DNA from: SIG78 sp036677805
GTDB taxonomy: Bacteria; Verrucomicrobiota; Lentisphaeria; Victivallales; Victivallaceae
Direction of reading: 5' to 3'
Assembly: GCA_036677805.1 (NCBI GenBank)
Contig: JAVBVS010000024.1
Location: 1 to 64,000 of the forward strand
Length of the DNA: 64,000 nt
Positions 34,473-43,138 of the stretch are shown here, one piece after another. Positions within the stretch are counted from its first letter, which is position 1. Every line of letters starts with the position of its first letter. Under the pieces are notes generated by a model. That model searched no databases, was not told the DNA's origin, and worked only from the letters and a program-made list of their open reading frames with translations. The translations under genes were made by a program, and so were the position numbers.

Positions 34473-36014
34473 ATGCTCGCACAAACCTGCTCCGCGACGG
34501 TCATCGGCATCGACGCCTATCCGGTCGAACTCGAAGTCAATGCTTCGGGTCGCGGCGAGGTCGAAATGGTTGCGATCGTGGGACTCGCCGACCAGTCGAT
34601 CCGCGAAAGCCGCGACCGGATCCGTTCGGCGCTGCTGGCTTCGGGCTTGCCTCATCCGCGGGGCAACACGGTGGTCAATCTTGCGCCCGGCGATCTGCGC
34701 AAGGAAGGGGCCGGGTTCGATCTTGCGATTGCTTTGGGGATGCTGGGCGCGACCGGCCAGATTCCGCGCGCGGAGTTGGCCGAATGCCTGATTCTGGGCG
34801 AGCTGGCGCTGGACGGATCGGTCCGTCCGGTGCGCGGCGCACTGCCGATTGCGGCGATGGCGGCGGAGACGCCGCGGGTCAAGGCGTTGCTGGTGCCGGC
34901 GGCCAATGCCGAGGAGGCCGCGCTGGCGACGCAGGGGCGCATTCCGGTCTATCCGGTCGTCCGGCTGAGCGATGCCGTGGCTTTCTTTCAGGGCCGGAAA
35001 CCGCAGCCCCATACCGGCAATCTGCAGGAATATCTCGGCGGCCGCGGCGGTTACGAGCCCGACTTTGCCGAAGTCAAGGGCCAGCTGGCGGCGCGCCGGG
35101 CGATGGAGATTGCGGCGGCGGGCGGGCACAATTCGCTGATGATCGGCCCGCCGGGGACGGGCAAATCGATGATTGCCCGGCGGTTGGCCGGCATCCTGCC
35201 GCCGATGAGCCTTGACGAAACGCTCGAAACCAGCCGGATTCACAGTGTGCTCGGCTTGCTTTCCGACGGCGAGCCGCTGTTGAACCGCCGTCCTTTCCGC
35301 GCACCGCATCATACGGTGAGCGACGTGGCTCTGATCGGCGGCGGCAAAAATCCGCGTCCCGGTGAAATCAGCCTGGCCCACAACGGCGTCCTCTTTCTCG
35401 ACGAATTGCCGGAATTCAAGCGCAATGTGCTGGAAGTGTTGCGCCAGCCGCTGGAAAATGGCGAGATCACGGTTTCGCGGGCGGCGGGCTGCTGTCTTTT
35501 TCCGGCGCGGTTCATGCTGGTAGCGGCGATGAATCCCTGTCCCTGCGGCCGCGGAGCGGTGGAGCTCGGATGCAGCTGCAAGATCGATGAGAAAAAGCGC
35601 TATCGCAAAAAGATTTCCGGTCCGCTGCTCGACCGCATCGATCTTCATGTGCCGGTGCTCAATCTGACCGACGACGAGTTGCTGGGCGCGCCCTCCGGCG
35701 AGTCCAGCGCGGCGATCCGGGACCGGGTCCTGGCGGCCCGGCGCCGCCAGGCGGAGCGTTTCGCCGCGACCGGCATTTACTGCAACGGGCAGATGGGTCC
35801 CCGCGAACTCGAATTGCATTGCTCCATTGCGCCGGAAAGCCGCCTGCTGCTGCGTCAGGCGATTCAGAAGTTTCATTTGAGCCCGCGGGCGCACGACCGG
35901 ATTCTGAAGGTGGCGCGGACCATCGCCGATCTGGCTGGCGTTTCCGGCATCGAAACCGGGCACCTGCTTGAAGCCATCACCTATCGTACCGTCGACCGGG
36001 CCGAGTGGAACTGA
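34473..36014 (+). CDS. comM: YifB/ComM-family Mg-chelatase-like ATPase
   Basis: 513 residues, full length. N-terminal Lon-protease-like substrate domain, central AAA+ with Walker A GPPGTGKS at 225-232 and Walker B GVLFLDELPEF, and the C-terminal Mg-chelatase domain; four cysteines (CPCGRGAVELGCSC) may bind zinc. ComM is a helicase that aids branch migration during recombination and natural transformation. Confidence 0.93.
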   Translation: MLAQTCSATVIGIDAYPVELEVNASGRGEVEMVAIVGLADQSIRESRDRIRSALLASGLPHPRGNTVVNLAPGDLRKEGAGFDLAIALGMLGATGQIPRAELAECLILGELALDGSVRPVRGALPIAAMAAETPRVKALLVPAANAEEAALATQGRIPVYPVVRLSDAVAFFQGRKPQPHTGNLQEYLGGRGGYEPDFAEVKGQLAARRAMEIAAAGGHNSLMIGPPGTGKSMIARRLAGILPPMSLDETLETSRIHSVLGLLSDGEPLLNRRPFRAPHHTVSDVALIGGGKNPRPGEISLAHNGVLFLDELPEFKRNVLEVLRQPLENGEITVSRAAGCCLFPARFMLVAAMNPCPCGRGAVELGCSCKIDEKKRYRKKISGPLLDRIDLHVPVLNLTDDELLGAPSGESSAAIRDRVLAARRRQAERFAATGIYCNGQMGPRELELHCSIAPESRLLLRQAIQKFHLSPRAHDRILKVARTIADLAGVSGIETGHLLEAITYRTVDRAEWN

Positions 36015-36137
36015 GCCGCGGATTTCGGAAAAAAAGGCTGGAATGATGCGTCGGACATCCGCTCTGGGCAATGCCGGCGATGGATGGCGCGGATGTCATT
36101 TTTTGATGAAAAAACCCGAAAAAAAGGCCTCCGGACC

Positions 36138-36166
36138 TTGCAAAAAAATCAATCGGGGTGTATAGA
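36138..36166 (+). promoter_or_regulatory. promoter of the TPR gene
   Basis: TTGCAA (36138-36143), 17-bp spacer, TATAGA (36161-36166); start near 36173, giving a leader of about 83 nt. Confidence 0.65.
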
Positions 36167-36196
36167 TAAGACGATTTAATTTTGTTTGGTAAAATC

Positions 36197-36258
36197 ATGA
36201 TTTATTTTATGAAGGACGGAATCCCGACGGCAAGCGGTCGGGAGCCGGTTTTTTTATG
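36197..36258 (+). promoter_or_regulatory. leader with mini-ORF and terminator-like hairpin
   Basis: A 20-codon frame (MIYFMKDGIPTASGREPVFL) ends with TGA overlapping the ATG of the TPR gene as ATGA. Within it TCCCGAC (36222-36228) pairs with GTCGGGA (36237-36243), followed by seven T residues at 36249-36255. The hairpin and U-tract directly before the start could be an attenuator, or translation of the mini-ORF could couple to the main gene, which has no Shine-Dalgarno of its own. Confidence 0.45.
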
Positions 36259-37644
36259 AAAGAGAAGACACTCAAAGACGTCCACGCCGGAATCCGCGAT
36301 CTGTACAATCGCGCGGTGGAATTCGAACGCAAGGAAAATTGGGAATTCGCCGCCACGCTGATGAAGGAGGTTGTGGTCCGGGTGCCGGCCTTCATCGAGG
36401 CTCGCGGAAAACTGCGCGAATATGAACGGCAGTATACCCGGAATTTGAAGGGCCTCGATCTCTTCACCGCCAAAATCAAGGGATTGCTGGCGGCGCCGAA
36501 AATCCGGAAACTGATTGCCTCCAGCCCGCTTGACGCACTGGCCCGGTGCGAGGAAGTGCTGGTGCTCAACCTCAACAATCCGCCGATTCTGAGTCTGCTG
36601 GCGGAAGCCGGAGTCAAAGCCGGAGCGATCAATATCGCGGTGGAAGCTATGCAGTTGCTGCATGATTATCAGCCGGAAAATATCGCCGTGCTGCGCAAGC
36701 TCGCCGGTTATTACCGCGAAGACGGCCAGGCGCAGGAATCGCTCAAGGTCTACCAGTTCCTGGCCAGCAAAAAGCCCCGGGACAAGAAGATTCAGGAGGA
36801 ATTGCGCGAGGCCGCCAATTTCGCGACGCAGCAGAAAGCCGCGTGGGAAAAAGCCAGTCTGGCGACCAAGGGCAAATCGGTCAAGGACGACGCGTTGACC
36901 ATTCAGCTGGCCGAAGGCACCCTGCGCGACGCCGACCATGCCAAAAAGCTGATCGCGCTTTATTCCAAGGAGCTGGAAAGCAACAACTCCGACGAATTGC
37001 GCAAAAAACTGGCCGAAGCCTACATCGTTACCGGCAATTACGACAAGGCCATCGAAACTCTGGAGATGGTCGCTAAGAACATGCCCGCGCTCGACCCCAC
37101 CCTCGACAAACAGATCGAGCGCGCCTATCTGGCCAAATACAAATTGATTATCGACGAACTGCGCAAAAAGGTCAAGAACGATCCTTCGCTTCAGGACAAC
37201 CTGACCGAAGCCGAACAGTTCATCCTCGAATTCCGGATCGAGCGCGCCGAAAACCGGTCGCACGCCTATCCCGGGGAAGCCCCGCTGCACTTCGATCTCG
37301 GCGCCATTTACATGGAAGCGCAGCGTTATGACGATGCGGTCAGCGAACTGCTCGAGGCGAGCAGAAGTCCGCAGCGGCGGACTCAGTCGATGGCGTTGCT
37401 GGGTTCGTGCGAATATCTGCGCGGCAATTATGAATCGGCGCTTCACCATTGCGATGAAGCATTGTCGGAGATGGTGCGGATGGATCGCCATAAATTCGAA
37501 GTGATGTATACCCGGGCCGAAGTGCTGGAGCAACTGGGCAAGACGGACGAGGCGCTGACCGCGTTCAAGGAAATCTATCGCAACAACGCCCGTTTCAAGG
37601 ACGTTTCCGCCCGGATCAAGGCGCTGGGCGGAGAAGTCGAATAG
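36256..37644 (+). CDS. tetratricopeptide repeat protein
   Basis: 462 residues, all helical, no signal peptide or membrane segment. Several TPR units are visible, for example KKLAEAYIVTGNYDKAIETLE (about 253-273), HFDLGAIYMEAQRYDDAVSEL and MLGSCEYLRGNYESALHHC-like repeats, ending with TRAEVLEQLGKTDEALTAF. It is probably a cytoplasmic scaffold. The next gene encodes a membrane protein with repeated threonine motifs from its own promoter; a link is possible but not shown. Confidence 0.85.
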   Translation: MKEKTLKDVHAGIRDLYNRAVEFERKENWEFAATLMKEVVVRVPAFIEARGKLREYERQYTRNLKGLDLFTAKIKGLLAAPKIRKLIASSPLDALARCEEVLVLNLNNPPILSLLAEAGVKAGAINIAVEAMQLLHDYQPENIAVLRKLAGYYREDGQAQESLKVYQFLASKKPRDKKIQEELREAANFATQQKAAWEKASLATKGKSVKDDALTIQLAEGTLRDADHAKKLIALYSKELESNNSDELRKKLAEAYIVTGNYDKAIETLEMVAKNMPALDPTLDKQIERAYLAKYKLIIDELRKKVKNDPSLQDNLTEAEQFILEFRIERAENRSHAYPGEAPLHFDLGAIYMEAQRYDDAVSELLEASRSPQRRTQSMALLGSCEYLRGNYESALHHCDEALSEMVRMDRHKFEVMYTRAEVLEQLGKTDEALTAFKEIYRNNARFKDVSARIKALGGEVE

Positions 37645-37673
37645 TCTTCCGGCGCGGAAATGAAGTGAAGGCG

Positions 37674-37706
37674 CCCGCCCGGAAAGAGGCGGGATGGCGA
37701 TTTTTT
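37674..37706 (+). terminator. probable terminator of the TPR gene
   Basis: CCCGCC, 8-nt loop, GGCGGG, then seven bases and a run of six T. Confidence 0.5.
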
Positions 37707-37749
37707 GAAAAAAACCGGTGATTTTGGGAAATTGCGGCGGTGGGCGATA

Positions 37750-37778
37750 TTGCATTTTGCGGGAAACGGGATTATATT
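37750..37778 (+). promoter_or_regulatory. promoter of the gene at 37831
   Basis: TTGCAT (37750-37755), 17-bp spacer, TATATT (37773-37778); leader about 46 nt. Confidence 0.65.
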
Positions 37779-37830
37779 CTGCAATGAAATGATTTTTCTG
37801 AATCGTAAATATAACGGGAAGTAAGTAGTT

Positions 37831-39078
37831 ATGGCGGAAGAAAAAAACAGCGTTCCGATTGATTCCGACGATACCAGGACTCGCAAGACCGTAAAAATGA
37901 GCGGCTTGGAAATCGCCGGAAGAACCGCGCCGAAAATTGATCTGGCGGGGCAGAGTGCGGAGTCCGCTCCGGCTTCCGGAGTCGGCAGCACGGTTACGCG
38001 CCGGACCTTGAAACTGCAGAATCTGGCGCAGCTGGCCACGCCCGCGCCGAAGCCCGCCGCGGCGCCGCCTCCGGCTCCGGCGGCGGAAGCCGGCGACGAC
38101 ACCCGGACCCGGCGCACGGTGAAACTGACTTCGCTGGCGGCTGGTCCCGCCGCGGTGACGCCCCTGAGCCATGCTGCGCCGGCGCCGGCTCCCGCGCCCG
38201 CTTCCGTTCCGGAACCGGCTCCGGCCGACGATACGGTCACTCGCCGGACGCAGAAACTGGAGGCGCTTGATACGCAGGACGTGGTGGCGCTGACGGCGGA
38301 AGACCTGGAAAAATCCGTGGACGATACCCGGACCCGCCGGACGCAGAAGCTGGAAGCGGTGCCGGAAGAACCGCCGAAGCCGTCGCTGGATCCGCAGGAT
38401 ACCCGGACCGGAAAGATCGCGGTCCAGCCGGTGTCGCCGCGGGCGACGATCGATTTGAATGCCAAACCGGCGACCGCTACGGTCGCCATCCGCAAACCCG
38501 AAGCTCCGGCGCCGAGCGAATCGTTCAAGGCCGGCAATGTCGACGATACGGTCAAATTGCAGCGCCCCGCGCCGAAGCCGGCCATGCCGGGTTCGGTGAC
38601 TCCGGCCGCGCAAGGCCCCGGTGCGCCCGCGGTGGGAGGCATCAAGCTCAACCGGCCGAAAGCGGCTGCGCCCGCTCCGGCGGCTCCTCCCGCCGAACCT
38701 GCCGCCGAGACGGAAGCTCCGGCGGTTCCGGAAGCGGCGGAGTCGGCCGAGCCCACCGGCAATCTCGGCAAAAATCAGGAACCGCCCAAGAAGAAGAGCG
38801 GACTGAAGGTCAATACGGATGCGCTGGCCGACCTCGGTTCCGCGCCGATTCTGAAAGAAGGCAAACCGGATCAGCTGATCAGTCGCGAGAAGAAAAAGCG
38901 CGATAATTCTTCTCTGATCTATGCGTCCTTTGCGGTGTTTGCCTCGCTGGCGGCGTTGCTGATGGTGTTCATTGCGGCGGTGGCGGTGACCGATTATTTC
39001 AATATCTGGCATCCGAGCGAAGGCGGCAAGTTTGAATTGCCGATCGTATCCCAGGAAGTGATCAAATACGGGAAATAA
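37831..39078 (+). CDS. membrane protein with repeated DDTRTRRT motifs
   Basis: 415 residues, no named domain. A long disordered Ala/Pro-rich region carries at least five copies of D-D-T-x-T-R-[RK]-T-x-K-[LM]: near residues 13, 51 (STVTRRTLKL), 90, 130 and 168, with degenerate copies DTRTGK and DDTVKL later. One membrane helix (about 362-388, YASFAVFASLAALLMVFIAA) leaves a short outside tail. Regular Thr-rich motifs next to basic residues look like kinase target or FHA-binding sites, which is inference. Promoter at 37750 and terminator at 39094 make it a single-gene unit. Confidence 0.75.
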   Translation: MAEEKNSVPIDSDDTRTRKTVKMSGLEIAGRTAPKIDLAGQSAESAPASGVGSTVTRRTLKLQNLAQLATPAPKPAAAPPPAPAAEAGDDTRTRRTVKLTSLAAGPAAVTPLSHAAPAPAPAPASVPEPAPADDTVTRRTQKLEALDTQDVVALTAEDLEKSVDDTRTRRTQKLEAVPEEPPKPSLDPQDTRTGKIAVQPVSPRATIDLNAKPATATVAIRKPEAPAPSESFKAGNVDDTVKLQRPAPKPAMPGSVTPAAQGPGAPAVGGIKLNRPKAAAPAPAAPPAEPAAETEAPAVPEAAESAEPTGNLGKNQEPPKKKSGLKVNTDALADLGSAPILKEGKPDQLISREKKKRDNSSLIYASFAVFASLAALLMVFIAAVAVTDYFNIWHPSEGGKFELPIVSQEVIKYGK

Positions 39079-39093
39079 CCTTCGCCGTGGAAC

Positions 39094-39140
39094 GGGGGAG
39101 GAGAATCCGGTGAAAACGGATTTTCACTCCCCCTGTTTTT
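39094..39140 (+). terminator. intrinsic terminator
   Basis: GGGGGAG pairs with CTCCCCC, with an inner AATCCG/CGGATT helix, followed by TGTTTTTG. It closes the transcript of the gene ending at 39078. Confidence 0.75.
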
Positions 39141-39180
39141 GTATTGACAACCCGGCTTTCGGGCGATGATGGGAGAAGAT

Positions 39181-40569
39181 ATGGCACTTTGGGGTGGGAG
39201 ATTCAGTGAAGCCGGGCGGGCGGAATTGACCGAATTTTCGGAATCGATTTCCTTCGACAAGCGGTTGTACAAACATGATATTGCCGGCAGCAAGGCGCAT
39301 GTGGCGATGCTGGCCAGCCGGGGCATCATCCCGGCGGCGACCGCGGAGGCGATTGCAGGCCAGTTGGATTTGATCCGAACCCGGATCGAAGCCGGCGAGA
39401 TGGAATTCAAAGCCGAGCTTGAAGACATTCATATGCACATTGAGTCGGCGCTGATCATGGCGATCGGCGACGAAGGCGCTCGTCTCCACAGCGCCCGCAG
39501 CCGCAATGATCAGGTGGCGCTGGATATCCGGCTCTATCTGCGTGATGAAATCGATCAGCTCCGGCAGGAAATCATCGAGTTTCAGCGGGCGCTGGTCGAT
39601 CTGGGACTGCGCCACGACAAGACGATCATGCCCGGATTCACCCATTTGCAACACGCCCAGGTGGTGCTGTTCGCGCATCATCTGCTGGCTTACGTCGAAA
39701 TGTTCGGGCGCGACATCGAGCGGCTGGAGGATTGCCGCCGCCGGATCAATGTGATGCCGCTGGGGTCGGGGGCGCTCGCGGGTTCCACGCTGCCGCTGGA
39801 CCGGGAAATGGTGTGCAAGCTGCTTCATTTCGACCGGGTTTCGCGCAACAGCATGGATGCGGTGGCGGACCGGGATTTTGCGATCGAGCTGGCGGCGGCG
39901 CTGGCGACGTTCGGGATGCATGTTTCGCGCCTGAGCGAGGATATCATCCTCTGGAGCTCGCAGGAGTTCGGATTCATCGAACTCGCCGACGCTTTCTGCA
40001 CCGGTTCGAGCCTGATGCCGCAGAAAAAGAACCCCGATGTGGCGGAGCTGAGCCGGGGCAAAACGGCGCGGCTTTACGGCGATCTGACCGCGTTGCTGAC
40101 CTTGTGCAAGGGGTTGCCGTTGACCTACAACCGCGATTTGCAGGAAGACAAGGAGCCGATTTTCGACGCCCTGGATACCGCGCATGGAATTCTGAAAGTC
40201 TATCCGCCGATGGTGGCGACGATGACGGTGCGCGCCGAGCGGATGCGCGAAATGGCGTCCGATCCGGCGCTGATGGCCACGGATGTGGCGGAGAAGCTGG
40301 TGGAGTTGGGCGTGCCGTTCCGGACCGCGCATCATCGGGTCGGCAGCCTGGTCAAATACTGCCGTGAGCACCACAAAGCGTTGAATGAAATCGCGTTGGA
40401 TGAAATGCTGATTACGATTCCCGAGGCGACGCCGGAATTTCTGAAGCTGTTCGATCCGGAAATGAGCGTGGCCAAGCGTGAAATTACCGGAGCGACCGGC
40501 TTCAAGGCGGTTCGGAGCCAGCTCGACTTCTGGCGCAAACGCCTGTCGTCCGAACCGCAGGCACGATAA
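39181..40569 (+). CDS. argH: argininosuccinate lyase
   Basis: 462 residues. GSSLMPQKKNPDVAEL is the superfamily signature loop with the catalytic Ser; SRNDQVALDIRL and HTQ-equivalent HLQHAQ are also present. It splits argininosuccinate into arginine and fumarate. The start at 39181 has GGGAG upstream; earlier ATGs at 39166/39169 are less likely. Confidence 0.96.
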   Translation: MALWGGRFSEAGRAELTEFSESISFDKRLYKHDIAGSKAHVAMLASRGIIPAATAEAIAGQLDLIRTRIEAGEMEFKAELEDIHMHIESALIMAIGDEGARLHSARSRNDQVALDIRLYLRDEIDQLRQEIIEFQRALVDLGLRHDKTIMPGFTHLQHAQVVLFAHHLLAYVEMFGRDIERLEDCRRRINVMPLGSGALAGSTLPLDREMVCKLLHFDRVSRNSMDAVADRDFAIELAAALATFGMHVSRLSEDIILWSSQEFGFIELADAFCTGSSLMPQKKNPDVAELSRGKTARLYGDLTALLTLCKGLPLTYNRDLQEDKEPIFDALDTAHGILKVYPPMVATMTVRAERMREMASDPALMATDVAEKLVELGVPFRTAHHRVGSLVKYCREHHKALNEIALDEMLITIPEATPEFLKLFDPEMSVAKREITGATGFKAVRSQLDFWRKRLSSEPQAR

Positions 40570-40596
40570 AGACGCAATCGGAAAAGGCGGAATGCG

Positions 40597-41703
40597 ATGA
40601 AACGGTTTCTGACCGGATTGACTCTGTTGGCGGCGCTGGCGGCGGCGACGGCCGCGCCCGAGGTGATCGAAGGCGCCGTGCCGCTTGATTTCGATGCCAA
40701 GGCCACCGGGGCGGCGGCATTTGAGAAAATTTATGTGGTGACGGTGCTCTATCCCGACTTGCCGTTCAGCGTGAACAGCGGCGAGATGCTGGCCAAGCTC
40801 CAGCGGGAATATCAGGCACGCGGATTGCGGGTATTCGGAGTTTTGGGCAACAGTCCCGAAGAGGTCAGAAAATTTGCCGCCGGACATCCCGAGTTCGATT
40901 TCACCCTCTGCTCCGATCCCCAGCTCAAATCGCTGGATGCGGTGACCGGCGGCAAAACCAATGCCTTTTCCCGGGCTTCGATCCTGAATGCGGCGGGCAA
41001 ACTGCTCTGGAGCGGCGATCCGGTCGATCTGGCGATGATGCTCCGGCGGATCTACGGACGCGAGTACAACGAACGCGATGAAATCCGCATGAGCGTGCTC
41101 AACGACCATCTGCAGGCGGCGCTGCGATCCGGCGATCCGGCGATGATCGAACAGGCGGCGGACCGCATTCTCGCGGTCCGGCCCGAACAGATCAGCGCGT
41201 TGAACGCCAAGGCCTTTGCTTTGGAAAATGCCCGCAACTACCCCGCGCTGGGCGAGTTTCTGAAGCGGCGGATCGAGCGCTATCCGGCTCAGCCGGAAGC
41301 CTATTTCATGTTGCTCGACCTCTCCTGCCGGGTGGCGCAATTGCAGGACGCGCTGCCGGAGGCGGCAGCGGGGTATTACCGGCAGTTCGGCGAGGATTTC
41401 TCCGGGGTCAACGCCGTGGTTTGGAATCTGTTGACCAATGCGCCGTTCCGGGCCGAGGCGCTGAAGCTGGCGGCGGAAGGGATGACGCGGCTGGAGGCGC
41501 TGGCGGCAAAAAATCCGCCGCCGGAAACGTTGCGCAGCCGTTATCTGGCGACGCAGGCGCTCTACGCTTATCGCCTGGGCGATATCAAACGCGCGGTCAT
41601 TCTGGCCGGAGAGAGCGTCAAGGCCGCGCCGAATGCCGCCGAGAAACAATTTCTCGAAGGGTTGCTCGACTACTATCGAACGGCGCAGTCGCTCGGCCGG
41701 TAG
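40597..41703 (+). CDS. secreted thioredoxin-fold/TPR protein without CxxC
   Basis: 368 residues. A signal peptide (MKRFLTGLTLLAALAAATA) is followed by a thioredoxin-like domain to about residue 150 (KIYVVTVLYPDLPFSVNS, RVFGVLGNSPEEVRKFA, ASILNAAGKLLWSG) and a helical TPR-like C-terminal half. The redox CxxC motif after the first strand is replaced by residues without Cys, so a disulfide or peroxidase role is unlikely. Follows argH by 27 bp, perhaps co-transcribed. Confidence 0.7.
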   Translation: MKRFLTGLTLLAALAAATAAPEVIEGAVPLDFDAKATGAAAFEKIYVVTVLYPDLPFSVNSGEMLAKLQREYQARGLRVFGVLGNSPEEVRKFAAGHPEFDFTLCSDPQLKSLDAVTGGKTNAFSRASILNAAGKLLWSGDPVDLAMMLRRIYGREYNERDEIRMSVLNDHLQAALRSGDPAMIEQAADRILAVRPEQISALNAKAFALENARNYPALGEFLKRRIERYPAQPEAYFMLLDLSCRVAQLQDALPEAAAGYYRQFGEDFSGVNAVVWNLLTNAPFRAEALKLAAEGMTRLEALAAKNPPPETLRSRYLATQALYAYRLGDIKRAVILAGESVKAAPNAAEKQFLEGLLDYYRTAQSLGR

Positions 41704-41725
41704 CGTTGCGGATGAGATAAATCAT

Positions 41726-41759
41726 ATGGCCGAAATCGGAATCCTCCGGGTTCGGCCAT
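41726..41759. terminator. bidirectional hairpin between convergent genes
   Basis: Perfect 9-bp arms ATGGCCGAA and TTCGGCCAT with a 16-nt loop, placed between the stops at 41703 (plus) and 41767 (minus). U-tracts are weak on both strands. Confidence 0.55.
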
Positions 41760-41766
41760 CGCTGTT

Positions 41767-42990
41767 TCAGCGGGACGCCATCCCGTCCATGGCCGCGACG
41801 ATGCGTTCGAGGATTTCGGGATATTCGGGAATTTTCGACTCTTCGGCTTCGGCCTCCTCCAGCGTCACCCGGGTGGCGGGGCTGGTCGGAGCGAAAACGG
41901 TGCAGGAATCGGGCACCTGAACTTGAGAAAGTGCGAAAGTGCCGATCGCTTCGGCGATGCGGATGGTTTCATTCTTGTCCTGTCCGCAGAGCGGACGCAG
42001 CACCAGCATGTCGACGGCGCGGCCGATGGTGCTCATATTGACCAGCGTCTGGCTCGCCACCTGACCGAGGGATTCGCCGGTGAGCAGCGCGCCGATATTG
42101 CGCCGCGCGGCCACCATGGCGGCGATGCGGAACATCATCCGGCGGTAGAGCACGGTGCGGAAACGCGGATTGCAGCGGTCGCGGATCAGCTTCTGGATTT
42201 CGGCGAGATTGGCGCAGAAGAGTTTGCCGTCCTTCTGAAAGGTGTTGAGGTAATCCGCAATGCCCCGCACTTTGTCAACGGTGGTTTCCGGAGTGTAAGG
42301 CGCGCTGTGAAACGCGATATAATCGACCGGAGCGCCGCGCTTCATCATCAGATAACAGGCGACCGGCGAGTCGATGCCGCCGGAAAGCAGCGCCAGCACC
42401 CGGTCGTTGCAACCCACCGGCAGGCCGCCCGGAGCGTGAAAACTTTCAAAGTAAAGAATCGCCATCTCCTCGCGGACTTCGACGCCGACGGTGATTTCGC
42501 CGTGATTGAGGTCGAGTTTCAGCTTGTCCTCGCCGTAACGTTCTCCGAGCAGTGTGGCAAGTTCGATTTCGATTTCCTGAGAGCGGCGCGGGAAACGTTT
42601 GTCGCTGCGCCGGGCGCGAATGCGGAACCCGAGCCGGGCGCCGGCCGCCGCGGCCCGTTCGAGCGCCGGAGGGAAAACCTGATCGCAGGCGGCGAGCGCC
42701 GCGGCGCGAATCTCCTCCATCGCCGGCCGGACGATAATGGCCGGGGAAAAGTTTTCGATGCCGAACCCGCGCAGCCGCAGTTCCCGGGCGATGTAAGCGA
42801 GTTCATCCGCCGTGAAATCGGCGCGTTCGGGCAGTTCAAGCCAGACCCGGCCGCGAATGCGCTTGAGTTTGAGCTGCGGCATTTCGCGCAGCATCCAGCG
42901 CAGATTTTCCAGGAGCTTGCGTTCGAAGAAGCTGCGGTTTTCGCCTTTGGTGGCGATTTCGTGATAGCGGCAGATGACGGCGTTGTACAT
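41767..42990 (-). CDS. thiI: tRNA 4-thiouridine synthase
   Basis: 407 residues: ferredoxin-like/THUMP N-terminal region (about 1-175) and an ATP pyrophosphatase domain with SGGIDSPVA at 203. The rhodanese extension of the E. coli enzyme is missing, as in many bacteria. It puts sulfur on U8 of tRNA. The start at 42990 has GAGG 10 bp upstream and matches the family's usual N-terminus (MYNAVICRYHEIATKGENR); ATG at 43008 has none. Confidence 0.93.
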   Translation of the reverse strand: MYNAVICRYHEIATKGENRSFFERKLLENLRWMLREMPQLKLKRIRGRVWLELPERADFTADELAYIARELRLRGFGIENFSPAIIVRPAMEEIRAAALAACDQVFPPALERAAAAGARLGFRIRARRSDKRFPRRSQEIEIELATLLGERYGEDKLKLDLNHGEITVGVEVREEMAILYFESFHAPGGLPVGCNDRVLALLSGGIDSPVACYLMMKRGAPVDYIAFHSAPYTPETTVDKVRGIADYLNTFQKDGKLFCANLAEIQKLIRDRCNPRFRTVLYRRMMFRIAAMVAARRNIGALLTGESLGQVASQTLVNMSTIGRAVDMLVLRPLCGQDKNETIRIAEAIGTFALSQVQVPDSCTVFAPTSPATRVTLEEAEAEESKIPEYPEILERIVAAMDGMASR

Positions 42991-43070
42991 GAGCAAAATC
43001 CTCGGCATGCGACATTGATTTCGCATTAATATACATCCGGGAACGGTTTTCGCCACTTCACGCCGGGAGA

Positions 43071-43131
43071 TTCCCCCCGCTTTTTCCGCACCCGGACGAT
43101 TGGGACAAGCTGGAAAAGCAGGGGGGGGGAT
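43071..43131 (-). terminator. long hairpin after the pseudopilin gene
   Basis: Arms of about 16 bp (TTCCCCCCGCTTTTTCC, 43071-43087; complementary G-rich arm 43112-43131) with a 24-nt loop, ending 8 bp after the stop at 43139. No clear U-tract. Confidence 0.5.
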
Positions 43132-43138
43132 TCATGCT

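Noticed and set aside
34467..36071. 534-codon minus-strand frame
   Set aside because: Antisense of comM, which has intact Walker motifs.
36202..39012. 936-codon minus-strand frame rich in Arg, Gly and Phe
   Set aside because: Antisense of the TPR and repeat-motif genes in GC-rich DNA; no ribosome site, low-complexity composition.
39124..41649. 841-codon minus-strand frame
   Set aside because: Antisense of argH and the thioredoxin-like gene, both of which have clear family motifs on the plus strand.
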